Notes under the pieces: model-generated
Seen by the model: only the letters and a program-made list of their open reading frames with translations
Database searches by the model: none
What the model was told of the DNA's origin: nothing
Assembly (NCBI RefSeq): GCF_038502225.1
Contig: NW_027196904.1
Location: forward strand, 1 to 64,000
Origin: Cherax quadricarinatus
Taxonomy: Eukaryota > Arthropoda > Malacostraca > Decapoda > Parastacidae
Length of the DNA: 64,000 bases
Direction of reading: 5' to 3'
Translations under genes and position numbers: made by a program
In this document: piece after piece, positions 24,663 through 39,746 of the stretch
Numbering within the stretch: position 1 is the stretch's first letter
Layout: every line of letters begins with the position of its first letter

Positions 24663-26160
24663 AACGGATATAACCCCACTCCATAAAGGTGGTAGCAAAG
24701 CATTAGCTAAGAACTATAGACCAATAGCTCTGACGTCCCACATCATAAAAAATCTTTGAAAGAGTGCTAAGAAGCAGGATTGCAAATCACCTGGATTCCC
24801 AAAATCTGCACAATCCAGGGCAACAAGGGTTCAGGGCAGGTCGCTCCTGCCTCTCACAACTGCTGGATCACTATGATATGGCCTTGGATGCATTGGAAGA
24901 AAATCAGAATGCAGATGTAATATACACAGACTTTGCAAAAGCATTTGACAAATGCGATCATGGCGTAATAGCGCACAAAATACGTGCTAAAGGAATAACT
25001 GGGAAAGTGGGGAGATGGATCTTCAACTTCCTAACAAATCGAACACAAAGAGTAGTGGTCAACAGAGTTAAATCGGAGGCTGCCATAGTGAAGAGCTCTG
25101 TGCCACAAGGCACAGTACTCGCCCCCATCTTATTCCTCATCCTCATATCAGACATAGACAGAGATATACATCACAGCACCGTATCATCCTTTGCGGATGA
25201 TACTAGGATCTGCATGAAGCTGTCATCTGCTGAGGACGCGGTTAACCTCCAAGAAGATATGAACAAAGTTTTCCATTGGGCAACGGAAAACAATATGATG
25301 TTCAATGAGGACAAATTCCAACTACTCCGTTATGGAAAACTGGTGGAGATAATAACTAGAACAGAGTATACTACAAACTCTGGCCATACAATAGAGCGGA
25401 AAACTAATGTAAGGGACCTGTGAGTTGTAATGTCTGAGGATCTCACTTTCAAGGATCACAACAGTGCCACGATCACAAGTGCAAAGAAAATGATAGGATG
25501 GATAATGTGAACGTTCAAAACGAGAGATGCCAAGCCAATGATGATCCTTTTCAAATCACTTGTTCTCTCTAGGCTGGAATACTGCTGTACATTAACATCT
25601 CCATTCAAAGCAGGTGAAATTGCAGATCTAGTGTACAGAGATCCTTTACTGCACGTATAAGTTCTGTCAAGCACCTTAACTACTGGGAACGCTTGGAAGC
25701 ACTCGACTTGTACTCGTTGGAACGCAGGAGGGAGAGATATATCATAATCTACACTTGGAAAATCCTGGAAGGAATGGTCCCAAATCTGCACACAGAAATC
25801 ACCCCCTACGAAAGTAAAATCCTGGGCAGGCGATGCAAAATGCCCCCAATTAAAAGTAGGGGCGCCATTGGTACACTAAGAGAAAACACCATAAGTGTCC
25901 GGGGCCCAAGACTGTTCAACAGCCTCCCATCAAGTATTAGGGGAATTACAAATAAACCCCTGGCTGCCTTCAAGAGAGAGCTGGACAGATACCTAAAGTC
26001 AGTGCCTGATCAGCCGGGCTGTGGCTCGTACGTTGGACTGCGTGCGGCCAGCAGCAACAGCCTGGTTGATCAGGCCCTGATCTACCGGGAGGCCTGGTGA
26101 TGGACCGGGCCGCGGGGGCGTTGATCCCCGGAATAACCTCCAGGTAACCTCCAGGTAACA
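24663..26160 (+). mobile_element. LINE-C copy 1, 3' part
   Basis: 5'-truncated CR1/Jockey-group LINE: reverse transcriptase from the fingers onward, a C-terminal domain, and a 3' end made of repeated CCTCCAGGTAAC. A reverse-oriented copy lies at 26418-27165 and an interrupted plus copy at 44.52-45.38 kb. Confidence 0.85.
24690..26100 (+). pseudogene. LINE-C reverse transcriptase, broken
   Basis: Encodes KNYRPIALTSH (24700), a frameshift near 24755, then a 219-codon open run (24764-25423) with QQGFRAGRSCLSQLLDHYD, IYTDFAKAFDKCDH, SSVPQGTVLAPILFL and the catalytic SFADDTRI. A stop ends that run at 25423, and further stops and a small deletion follow. A 135-codon run to 26100 gives the C-terminal domain: RRERYIIIYTWKILEGMVP, RGPRLFNSLPSSIRG and SVPDQPGCGSYVGLRAAS. 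The polymerase motifs identify the family with confidence; it is not functional. Confidence 0.85.
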
Positions 26161-29100
26161 TGGGGGACCAGAAATGTGGGAAGCTAAGATGCCGGAGACT
26201 GTATTGGAAAACGTCATGCACCAAAATGATTAGGATATAACCAGGGAGAGAGGAGATGTTGTTGCAGCAAAGCTGTATCTCATATTCACCTTGAACAGTT
26301 CAGACACAGGAGATATCACACACGAAAAGCCTCTTGGCGCTAGTCAACACGACGTCCTGTGTTTTAAATACTTTGTAGAGTTAACAGCCAAACCAAACTT
26401 CTAAAAAGGGAATGGCACAGGTATTACCTGGAGTTTACCTGGAGAGAGTTCCGGGGGTCAACGCCCCCGCGGCCCGGTCTGTGATCAGGCCTCCTGGTGG
26501 ATCAGAGCCTGATCAGCCAGGCTGTTACTGCTGGCTGCACGCAATCCAACGTACGAGCCACAGCCCGGCTGGTCAGGTACCGACTTTAGGTGGTTGTCCA
26601 GTGCCATCTTGAAAACTGCCAGGGGTCTATTGGTGATCCCCCTTATGTATGCTGGGAGGCAGTTGAACAGTCTCGGGCCCCTGACACTTACTGTATTGTC
26701 TCTTAACGTGCTAGTGACACCCCTGCTTTTCATTGGGGGGATGTTGCATCGTCTGCCAAGTCTTTTGCTTTCGTAGTGAGTGATTTTCGTGTGCAAGTTC
26801 GGTACTAGTCCCTCTAGGATTTTCCAGGTGTATATAATCATGTATCTCTCCCGCCTGAGTTCCAGGGAATACAGGTTAAGGAACTTCAAGCGCTCCTAGT
26901 AATTGAGGTGTTTTATCTCCGTTATGCTCGCCGTGAAGGTTCTTTGTACATTTTCTAGGTCAGTAATATCACCTGCCTTGAAAGGTGCTGTTAGTGTGCA
27001 GCAATATTCCAGCCTAGATAGAACAAGCGACCTGAAGAGTGTCATCATTGGCTTGGCATCCCTAGTTTTGAAGGTTCTCATTATCCATCCTGTCATTTTT
27101 CTAGCAGCTGCGATTGATACAATGTTATGGTCTTTGAAGGGTATGAGGGGATTCCTGCATAAGGTACAGTGAGAAAGAGAACTAAAGGGAAAAACAGTAA
27201 ATTAAATGATGGAGCAAGTGGCCACTAAGTGCAAAAAAAGCAGAGAAAGAAGTTCATACCAAAGGGTAACAAAAATGTAAAAACCAGAGTGAGCCCGTGG
27301 TTTACCTAGAGGTGAAAATAGTCCAAAGCCAAGTGTGCTAGAGCATGGAAAATGTTTAGAAGGCAAAGGACCCAGGAATATAGGGAGCTGAGTCGAAGAG
27401 CCAGAAATGAATATACGTGGATAAGGAGAGAAGCCCAGCCTGAATACGAGAATGACATAGCATCAAATGCCATATCTGACCCAAAGTTTATACAACAGCA
27501 TTAGGAGGAAAACAATAGTGATGAACCGGGTATTCAGGCTGAGGAAAGGAAGGGAGCTCACAAAGAGTAACCAGGAAGTATGTGAAAAACCTAACACAAG
27601 ATTTGGAGAAGTATTCACAGTAGAGACAATGGTTCCAGCAAACTGAGGCGGTAGGATGCTCCAACGAGTGCAGGACACACTGCACATAACCAAGGAGGAG
27701 GTGAAGAAGCTGCTAGGTGAACTAGATTCCTCGATGGCGGTAGACCCAGATAACATGTTTCCATGGTCCTGAGAGAAAGGAAGCAGAGGAACTGTGTCTG
27801 CCCCTAGCAGCAATCTTCAATTAATGTATTGAAACCAGGTAACTGCCTGAGGTATGGGAGACAGCAAATGTTTAAGAAAGTAGAATGATAGACAGCAATA
27901 AACCACAGACCACTGTTACTGACATATATAGTATATAATATCACGGCGAAAATTATCTGGAGAAGAGTGATGGAGCACCTAGGCTGGAATAGCCTAATAC
28001 ATGACAACCAGCACGGTTTCAGGAAAGGGAAATCCTGCATCACGAACCCAATGGAATTCTATGACAAGGAAACAGATGTAAGATAGGAAAGAGTGGGATG
28101 GTTAGACTGTAAGAAGGCTTTTGACACAGTTCCACAGAAGAGACTCGTTGAAAAACTAGAGGAGCAGGCAGGAATAGGAAGGAAAGTTCTGCAGTGGATC
28201 AGGGAATACCTGACAGGAAGGAAACAACGTGTGTTGGTCCAAGACGAGGTGTCGGAGTGCATGCATGTGTCGAGTGGGGTTCTACAAGGGTGAGTCCTAG
28301 GTCCAGTGCTGTTTCTCGTAAATCTGAATGACATGACAGAAGGGATAAAGTCAGAGGTGTCTCTGCAAACGATGTGAAATTAGTGAGAATACAAGTGAAA
28401 GAGGATAATGTAAACCTACAAGGGGATCTCGACAAGCTGCAATCCTGGTCTGACAAATGGCTCCTTGAGTTACCCCCAGCAACTGCAAAGTTATGAAGAT
28501 TGGGGAAGGACATAGGAGACCGCAGTCGGAGTACAGCCTAAGAAGTCAAAGGCTGCAAAACTCACTCAAGGAAGAGGATCTTGGGGTAAGCAGCATACTA
28601 AGCACATTGCCTGAGGCGCAAATGAACCAAATAACTGCTGCAGCATACGGTCACCTGGCAAACCTGAGAATACCAGATCGACATCTAAGTAAGGAGTCAT
28701 GCACGGCATTGTACACTGTCCACATCAGGCCCATACTGGAGTATGTACCACCAGTATGGAACCCGCACCTAGTCAAACACGTCAAGAAATTAGAGAAAGT
28801 GCAAAGGTTTGCAGCAAGACTAGTCCCAGAACTGAGGGGTTTGTCCTACGAGTAGAGGTTAAGGGAACTCAACCTGACAACACTGGAACACAGGAGAAAT
28901 AGGGGGGACATAATAAGAACAAATAAAATACTGAGAGGCACTGACAAGGTGGATCAGGACAGAATGTTCCAGAGTTGGAACAGAGCAACAAGGGGTCAGA
29001 ACTGGAAGGTGAAGACTCACATGAGTCACAGGGTTGTTAGGAAGTTATTCTTTGGCCATAGAGTTGTCAGGAGGTGGATTTATCTGTAGAGTGATATAGT

Positions 29101-29230
29101 GAAGGCAGGATCCATACATACATTTAAGAGGAAATACGATGAGAGTGAACCTAATGAAGAGGTGGGGCCAGGAGCTATGAATCGGCCCCTTCAACCATAA
29201 ATAGGTAAGTACGAATAGGTAAGTACTCCT
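26155..29230 (+). mobile_element. LINE-A copy 2, degenerate and interrupted
   Basis: 26155-26417 matches the endonuclease region of LINE-A copy 1 at 19090-19385 and resumes at about 27166 after a reverse-oriented LINE-C insertion. The remainder covers endonuclease end, reverse transcriptase (DCKKAFDTVPQKRLVEKLE at about 28100) and C-terminus (PPVWNPHLVKHVKKLEKVQ at about 28750-28805), ending in AAATAGGTAAGTA repeats at about 29200-29229. Many stops and indels make it older than copy 1. Confidence 0.85.
26418..27165 (-). mobile_element. LINE-C copy 2, 3' part, nested in LINE-A copy 2
   Basis: The minus strand starts near the AAAATGACAGGATGG region and runs through FKTRDAKPMMTLFRSLVLS, FKAGDITDLENVQRTF, a frame shift near 26890 and a 134-codon open run (26485-26889) ending SVPDQPGCGSYVGLRAAS. 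Its 3' tail is GGTAAACTCCAGGTAATACC at 26418-26440. It splits the LINE-A copy at 26417/27166, so it inserted later. Confidence 0.85.
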
Positions 29231-29234
29231 CTGA

Positions 29235-29694
29235 CTTTCTCCCTCTCCTCTCCTTTAAATTTCCGTGCAGTTTTCCAATATGTTATGGTTTATTTTCTCT
29301 TTGTTTTCGTGCTGGTAGTTGCCGGAGGGAGTGGAGGGCGGGAGAGACTCTTCTCCCTATCTATCCTTGCTTCCTGCTGCACCTAGATAATTCACGATTT
29401 TCTTTAATCTTGGTACAAATAGATTAATCCTCTCAGCTGATAGTCTGGCTGTGGATTTACAAGCCGTCTGCTATCTGTCTTTCATATGTATCTCTCTCTC
29501 TCTCTCTCTCTCTCTCACTATATTACAATCTCTCACTGACTCACTACAGTTCGTCACCATACCATTTCTTCTTATTCTTAATAATCTTTGCGTTTTCTCA
29601 AATAGCTTTCACCTCAAGAGTGTCTTAATATTCTTATTTGTAAGAGAATCAAAGAACATACAGCGCAAATTGTAAGTCAGCGCACATCCTACAC
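29235..29694. other. Spacer with short (TC)n
   Basis: No gene is recognised. A (TC)13 run lies at 29492-29517. Confidence 0.5.
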
Positions 29695-29875
29695 ATCATC
29701 ATGTGACACAGCGTCAAGAGAGTCACGAAACATCATTTTCCTGATCAAGAGTCACAGAATATCCTTCACATCAAGAGAGTTACAGAATATAATTCACTTT
29801 TTGAAGAGTCACAAAACATTGTTCACATCAAGAATCACAGAACATCATTCACGTCACTGAAAGTCCTTACTGAGT
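29695..29875. repeat. Degenerate AGAGTCACAGAACATCATTCACATCA repeat
   Basis: Six to seven diverged units of 25-30 bp of the same word family that builds the arrays at 37.1-39.46 kb. It is probably a detached part of the same satellite. Confidence 0.7.
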
Positions 29876-30848
<973 letters not shown>

Positions 30849-30849
30849 T

Positions 30850-31300
30850 TTTTTTTATTATCACACTGGCCGATTCCCACCAAGGCAGGGTGGCCCGAAA
30901 AAGAAAAACTTTCACCATCATTCACTCCATCACTGTCTTGCCAGAAGGGTGCTTTACACTACAGTTTTTAAACTGCAACATTAACACCCCTCCTTCAGAG
31001 TGCAGGCACTGTACTTCCCATCTCCAGGACTCAAGTCCGGCCTGCCGGTTTCCCTGAACCCCTTCATAAATGTTACTTTGCTCACACTCCAACAGCACGT
31101 CAAGTATTAAAAACCATTTGTCTCCATTCACTCCTATCAAACACGCTCACGCATGTCTGCTGGAAGTCCAAGCCCCTCGCACACAAAACCTCCTTTACCC
31201 CCCTCCCTCCAACCTTTCCTAGGCCGACCCCCACCCCGCCTTCCTTCCACTACAGACTGATACACTCTTGAAGTTATTCTGTTTCGCTCCATTCTCTCTA
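30850..31300 (-). mobile_element. LINE-D 3' fragment
   Basis: The minus strand carries the end of the coding region (ERMERNRITSRVYQS, EGRRGGGRPRKGWREGV) followed by about 300 bp of conserved 3' region, including CGGGCCACCCTGCCTTGGTG and GTGTGATAATAAAA, then (TA)n. It joins LINE-E sequence directly at its upstream end. Confidence 0.75.
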
Positions 31301-31912
31301 CATGTTTTATGTAATTTGGAGACCAAAACGAGAAGGAATATTCAAGAAACGGTCTAACAAGTGCATTAAAGATTCAATATTGTGTGGTCTAGTGTTCTGT
31401 GGTTGAAATTTCTACCTATGATATTTTGGATCGCTGATAGGCATAGTTTGGTACGTTTGAGGTTATTGATAATTGTTACTCCAAGGTCCCTTTCTTCTCT
31501 CGTTTTTATTAATTTTCTGGAAACTTTTTGTGTTGTTGTTTTAGATTGTTACTTATCAAAATACATTACTTTGCACTTCTCTACTCTCAAACTCGTCTTC
31601 CACCCCTACGACCCCACTGGGTATCTTTCAAGGTCGCTCTGAATATTCTGTCTTCTACAGATGGTGTCCTATTCTCCCAATATTGTTTCCTCAGCAAATT
31701 TTGCTCTTTGATGACAGTCTCAGCTCGATATCATTTATGTACTTCGTCAACATGAACCGATCCCTGGGGAGCTCCATTGTACGTCTTGCAACCTAAACAC
31801 CTACGTATCTACAGAATACAACTTTCTGTCTGAGAGTTTGAAATTTGTATCCTATACTCGTTGCTTTTATTTTCCCAGCAAGCAATACTCGATTGAAATC
31901 TAGATATACTAC
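31290..31912 (-). pseudogene. LINE-E reverse transcriptase palm/thumb fragment
   Basis: Minus-strand frames, with several shifts, give GAPQGSV and YINDIE words (about 31730-31780), CKVMYFDK (about 31560) and REERDLGVTI (about 31475-31500). A C-terminal LVRPFLEYSFSFWSPNYIK block lies at about 31310-31370. These are the GVPQGS, linker and thumb landmarks of CR1/Jockey reverse transcriptases. The FADD catalytic block is destroyed. Confidence 0.6.
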
Positions 31913-31913
31913 A

Positions 31914-32074
<161 letters not shown>

Positions 32075-32084
32075 TTAACAATTC

Positions 32085-32717
32085 GCAAACAGGCGAATAT
32101 TATGCAGAAAATTCGGAGTGTGGAAATTAGGAGAAGGTGTGGAGTTAATAAAAGTATTAGTCAGAGGACTGAAGAGGGGTTGTTGAGGTGGTTTGGTCAT
32201 TTAGAGAGAATGGATCAAAGTAGAATGACATGAAGAGCGTATAATTCTCTAGGGGAAGGAAGGCGGGGTAGGGGTCGTCCTGGAAAAGGTTGGAAGGAAG
32301 GGGTAAGGGAAGTTTTGTGGGCGAGGGGCTTGGACTTCTAGCAGGCGTGCATGAGCGTGTTCGATAGGAGTGAATGGAGACGAATAGTATTTGGGACCTG
32401 ACGATCAGTTGGAGTGTGAGCAGGGTAATATTTAGTGAAGGGATTCAGGGAAACCGATTATTTTTATATAGCCGGACTTGACTCCTGGAAATGAGAAGTA
32501 CAATGCCTGCGCTCTAAATGAGGGGTTTGGGATATTAGCAGTTTGGAGAGATATATTGTGTATTTTTATACGTATATGCTTCTAAACTGTTGTGTTCTGA
32601 GCACCTCTGCAAAAACAGTGATTATGAGGTGAAAGTGTTGAATGATGATCAAAGTATTTTCTTTTTGGGGATTTTCTTTCTTTTTGGGTCACCCTGCCTG
32701 GATGGGAGACGGCTGAC
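32085..32717 (+). mobile_element. LINE-D 3' fragment
   Basis: Begins with C-terminal coding ([45 protein letters not shown], with one stop). It continues through the 3' region to GGTCACCCTGCCTGGATGGG, and ends directly in (TA)n at 32718. The GHLERM and GRPGKGW words are typical of the C-terminus of a LINE polyprotein. A short unrelated patch (TTTTTATATAG, 32460) interrupts the 3' region. Confidence 0.75.
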
Positions 32718-32718
32718 T

Positions 32719-32812
<94 letters not shown>
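32718..32812. repeat. (TA)n microsatellite
   Basis: About 47 TA units between a LINE-D 3' end and a MITE-like element. Confidence 0.97.
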
Positions 32813-34350
<1,538 letters not shown>

Positions 34351-34563
34351 ATTACTTGGATTTCTACATGAATAGAATCCTATCCTGCTACAACATTCTT
34401 AGGAACTGCTATCGCATGTAGGTACTTGTTAAGATATTGAGTAGCTAAAACCATATCATATTACATGTGATTCTTATTAAAAATATTGTAGTGAGGCGTG
34501 TGAATTTCTGGAGAGAGAATATTCTTTATATCTTGAAGAGTCACAGAACATCCTTCACATCAT
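34351..34563. other. Spacer ending in satellite word
   Basis: No gene. 34530-34563 carries one unit of the AGAGTCACAGAACATCCTTCA family seen again at 37.1 kb, immediately before the 21-bp array. Confidence 0.5.
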
Positions 34564-37092
34564 CATCATCAACCCACGGTATTGTAGCAGCTATCCACGT
34601 TATTGTAGCAGCCAGCCACGGTATTGTAGCAGCTATCCACGTTATTGTAGCAGCCAGCCACGGTATTGTAGCAGCTATCCACGTTATTGTAGCAGCCAGC
34701 CACGGTATTGTAGCAGCCAGCCACGGTATTGTAGCAGCCAGCCACGGTATTGTAGCAGCTATCCACGTTATTGTAGCAGCCAGCCACGGTATTGTAGCAG
34801 CTATCCACGTTATTGTAGCAGCCAGCCACGGTATTGTAGGAGCCAGCCAGGGTTTTGTTGCATCCACCCACGGTATTATAGTAGCCAGTCGCGCTGTTGT
34901 TGCAACCAGCCACGGTATTGTTGAAGCCAGCCACGGTATTGTTGCAGCCAGCCACGGTATTGTAGCAGCCAGCCACGGTATTGTAGCAGCCAGCCACGGT
35001 ATTGTAGCAGCCAGCCACGGTATTGTAGCAGCCAGCCACGGTATTGTAGCAGCCAGCCACGGTACTATAGCAGCCAGCCACGGTATTGTAGGAGCCAGCC
35101 AGGGTTTTGTTGCATCCACCCACGGTATTATAGTAGCCAGTCGCGCTGTTGTTGCAACCAGCCACGGTATTGTTGAAGCCAGCCACGGTATTGTTGCAGC
35201 CAGTCACGGTATTGTAGCAAGCAGCCACGGCATTGTTGAAGCCAGCCACGGTATTGTTGCAACCACCCACGGTATTGAAGCCAGCCACGGTATTGTTGCA
35301 GCCAGTCACGGTATTGTAGCAAGCAGCCACGGCATTGTTGAAGCCAGCCACGGTATTGTTGCGGCCAGTCACGGTATTGTAGCAAGCAGCCAGCAGCCAG
35401 CCACGGTATTCACGGTATTGCAGCAGCAAGCCACTGTATTGTTGCAGCATGTCACGGTATTGTTGCAGTCAGCCACGGTATTGTAGCAGCTATCCATGGT
35501 ATTGTTACAACAAGCCACGGTATTGATGCAGTCAGCCACGGTATTGATGCAGTCAGCCACGGTATTGTAGCAGCTATCCATGGTATTGTTACAACAAGCC
35601 ACGGTATTGCAACAGGCATCCACGGTATTGTTGCAGCAAATTACGGTATTGTAACAGCCAGCCAGGGTATTGTAGCAACAAGCCACGGTTTTGTTGCGTC
35701 CAGCCACGGTATTATAACAGCCAGTCGCGCTATTGTTGCAGCCAGCCACGGTATTGTTGCAGCATGTCATGGTATTGTTGCAGCCAGTCACTGTATTGTA
35801 ACAACCAGCCACAGTATTGTTGCAGCCAGCCACAGTATTGTTGCAGCCAGCCACAGTATTGTTGCAGCCAGTCACGGTGCTGTAGCAGCCAGTCACAGTA
35901 ATGTGGCAGCCAGTCACGCTATTGTAGCAGCCAGCAACGGTACTGTAGCAGCCAGCAACGGTATTGTAGCAGCCAGCAACAGTATTGTAGCAGCCAGCAA
36001 CGGCATTGTAGCAGCAGGCCATGGTATTGTAGCAGCCAGTCACGGTACTGATGCAGCCAGTCACGGTATTATATCAGCCAGTCACGCTATTGTAGCAGCC
36101 AGCAACGGTATTGTAGCAGCCAGCCACGGTATTGAAGCAGCCAACCATGGTATTGTTGCAGCCAGTCACGGTATTGTTGCAGCATGTCACGGTATTGTTG
36201 CAGTCAGCCACGGTATTGTAGCAGTTATCCATGGTATTGTTAGAACAAGCAATGGTATTGTTGCAGCCAGCCACGGTATTGTAGCAGCATGTCACGTATT
36301 GTTTCAGCCAGTCACGGTATATTAGCAACCAGCCACGGTACTGTTGAAGCCAGCCACGGTATTATTGCAGCCAGTCACGGTATTGTAGCAGCCAGTCACA
36401 GTACTTTAGCACCAGTCACGCTATTGTAGCAGCCAGCAACGGTATTGTAGCAGCCAGCAACGGTATTGTAACACTCAGCAACGGTACTGTAGCAGCCAGC
36501 CACGGTATTCTTGCAGCCAGTCACAACATTGTAGCAGCAGGCCATGATATTGTAGCAGCCAGTCATGGTACTGATGCAGCTAGCCACTGTACTGTAGCAG
36601 CCAGTCACGCTTTTGTAGCAGCTAGCCACAGTATTGTAGCAGCCAACCATGGTATTGTAGCCAGTCACGGTATTGTTGCAGCCAGTCACGCTATTGTAGC
36701 AGCAACGGTATTGCAGCACCCAGCAACGGTATTTACCAGCCAGCAACGGTATTGTAGCAGCCAGTCATAGTATTGTTGCAGCCCGTCACCATTGTAGCAG
36801 CAGGCCATGGTATTGTGGCAGCCAGTCACAGTACTGATGCAGCCAGTCACGGTAGTCATAGTATTGTTGTAGCAGCCAGCAACGGTATTGTAGCACGGTA
36901 CTGTAGCAGCCAGCAACGGTATTGTAGCAGTTAGCCACGGTATTGTAGCAGCCAGCCACGGTGTTGTAGCAACCAACCATGGCATTGTTGCAGCCAGTCA
37001 CGGTATTGTAGCAGGCAGCCATAGTAATTTTGCGGCCAGCCACGATATTGTAGCAGCCAGCCACGGTATTGTTGTAGGTAGCCACGGTATGC
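34564..37092. repeat. 21-bp satellite array (~120 copies)
   Basis: Unit AGCCACGGTATTGTAGCAGCC with variants GTTGCAG, AGTCACGGT, AGCAACGGT and TATCCAC. A block of about 110 bp (GGAGCCAGCCAGGGTTTTG onward) occurs at 34838-34950 and again at 35090-35200, a segmental duplication inside the array. The period of 21 keeps an AASHGIV-type frame open on the plus strand and NTVAGCY-type frames on the minus strand; these are repeat artefacts. Confidence 0.96.
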
Positions 37093-37554
37093 TCAAACAT
37101 TCTTTACATTATCAATAATAATCACAGAACATCCTTCAATTCTTTAGCAGTCACAGAACATCTTGCACGTCATGAAGAGTCACAAAATATCCATCACATT
37201 AATCAAGAAGACAGAACATTCTTCGGATCATCAAGAGTGTCACAGAATGTAATTCTCATTAAGATGATCAAAGCATATCCTAAGCATAATGAACGGAGTT
37301 ACATAACATCCTTCACCATCAGAAGCATCACGGAACATCCTTCATGTCAACATATGAAAATCCTTTGCGTCATTAAAAGTGGCACAAAATATAACCCACA
37401 TCACCAAGACTCACAAAGTATCTTTCACATCACGAAGACTCAAAAAACCTTCACATCATGTAGATAGCCATATATTATCATTTTACGTATCGATTGTGAC
37501 AGAACATTCTTGACGTCATCGAGAGCTCCACAGATTTTTTTCACTTCATCGAGA
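37093..37554. repeat. Degenerate CACAGAACATCCTTCACATCA region
   Basis: Diverged 25-45-bp units with words such as CACAGAACATCCTTCA and AATCAAGAAGACAG. It connects the 21-bp array to the homogeneous 31-bp array. Confidence 0.65.
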
Positions 37555-37916
37555 GCGACAAAACATTCTTCACAGCATCAGGAGAGAGACAAAACATTCT
37601 TCACAGCATCAGGAGAGAGACAAAACATTCTTCACAGCATCAGGAGAGAGACAAAACATTCTTCACAGCATCAGGAGAGAGACAAAACATTCTTCACAGC
37701 ATCAGGAGAGAGACAAAACATTCTTCACAGCATCAGGAGAGAGACAAAACATTCTTCACAGCAACGAAAGAGAGACAAAACATTCTTCACAGCACACATT
37801 CTTCACAGCATCATGAGAGAGACAAAACATTCTTCACAGCATCATTCTTCACAGCATCATGAGAGAGACAAAAACATTCTTCACAGCATCAGGAGAGAGA
37901 CAAAACATTCTTGATA
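37555..37916. repeat. 31-bp tandem repeat (~11 copies)
   Basis: Units ACAAAACATTCTTCACAGC plus ATCAGGAGAGAG, nearly identical in the left part and with partial units in the right part. Confidence 0.95.
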
Positions 37917-38619
37917 GCAATCACAAAACAAGCTTCAAATAATCAAGAACGCCACAGAATATCCTGGGTATCATCCAGTGAGCCACAGAATCTTCTTTAT
38001 AAGTCATACATCATCTATCGTATCATAAAGTGTAACTGAACATTATTCACATGAAGAAGATGGCTAAATAATTCACATGATCATTAGAGACATGGAATAT
38101 TCTTCACATCATCAAGTTAGACACAGGGAAAATCTTTCACATTATCAGAGTGAGTGAACATCCCTCACATTACCGGTATTGTCACGAAGCATTTTCACAT
38201 CAGGAAAGACATAGATTGTATTTCACATTATAAAAAGATGTACATAAAATATCTCACATCATTAAGAGAGAGAAATAATGTAAACCACATCAAGAGAGGA
38301 AAAGACCACACATCACATCCTTCACATCAACATGTGCCAAAAAACTACACTCATATCACTAAAAGAATTATCACTTCTTTAACATTATCAGGAAAACTTC
38401 CATTACGTCACCTAGATTCACATAACATTATTCACATCAAACAGGAATTTATAAAACACTGAACACCTCAACATTAACAAATCAACTTATACATAAAAGA
38501 GACAGAACATCTTTCACTTCAAGAATCAGAACATCATTCACTTCAAGGGTCAGAACATTCTTCACGTCCTTCAAAAGTCAGGACATCCTGCGCTTCTTTC
38601 AAGAGACAGAACATCCTTC
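37917..38619. repeat. Degenerate satellite-derived region
   Basis: Same CACATCA and ACAGAACATC vocabulary at low similarity and irregular spacing. No coding features. Confidence 0.55.
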
Positions 38620-39462
38620 ACTTCAAGAAACACAACATTCTTCACCTCAAGAGACAACATTCACCTCAAGAGACAGAACATCCTTCACCTCAAGAGACAG
38701 AACATCCTTCACCTCAAGAGACAGAACATTCTTCACCTCAAGAGACAACATTCACCTCAAGAGACAGAACATCCTTCACCTCAAGAGACAGAACATCCTT
38801 CACCTCAAGAGACAGAACACAGAACATCCATTCTTTCATCCTTCACCTCAAGAGACAGAACATCCTTCACCTCAAGAGACAGAACATCCTTCACCTCAAG
38901 AGACAGAGCATTCTTCACCTCAAGAGACAAAATATCCTTCACCTCAAGAGACAGAACATTCTTCACCTCAAGAGACAGAACATCCTTCACCTCAAGAGAC
39001 AGAACATCCTTCACCTCAAGAGACAGAACATCCTTCACCTCAAGAGACAGAACATCCTTCACCTCAAGAAACAGAACATCCTTCACCTCAAGAGACAGAA
39101 CATCCTTCACCTCAAGAGACAGAACATCCTTCACCTCAAGAGACAGAACATCCTTCACCTCAAGAGACAGAACATCCTTCACCTCAAGAGACAGAACATC
39201 CTTCACCTCAAGAGACAGAACATCCTTCACCTCAAGAGACAGAACATCCTTCACCTCAAGAGACAGAACATCCTTCACCTCAAGAGACAGAACATCCTTC
39301 ACCTCAAGAGACAGAACATCCTTCACCTCAAGAGACAGAACATCCTTCACCTCAAGAGACAGAACATCCTTCACCTCAAGAGACAGAACATCCTTCACCT
39401 CAAGAGACAGAACATCCTTCACCTCAAGAGACAGAACATCCTTCACCTCAAGAGACACTGAG
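38620..39462. repeat. 24-bp tandem repeat (~34 copies)
   Basis: Unit AGAGACAGAACATCCTTCAC plus CTCA, almost perfectly homogeneous from 38980 rightward. The eight-codon period leaves SLEVKDVL open on the minus strand for 217 codons, an artefact. Confidence 0.96.
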
Positions 39463-39700
39463 TATCATTCACTTCACTAATATTCTCAAAAATCTTCACA
39501 TCATCAAGAGAGCAACAGCGCCAAGAAATGCCTCCCTCCTATTCCCCCAAAAATGTAATCTGTTCAAGGAAGGAAATAAAATAATCCGGAGGTCAAAGGA
39601 TTCTCTTGCCTGGAACTTTGATCTTAAAAAGATATTACTGTCACAGCGAAGTCTGAGGTGACTCTGGAAAAGACTACGAGAAAGAGACAGAAAAAGAGAT

Positions 39701-39746
<46 letters not shown>

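Noticed and set aside
34467..36064. 339-codon AASHGIV-repeat frame and its minus-strand partners
   Set aside because: 21-bp satellite is divisible by three and stop-free, so long frames are expected without selection.
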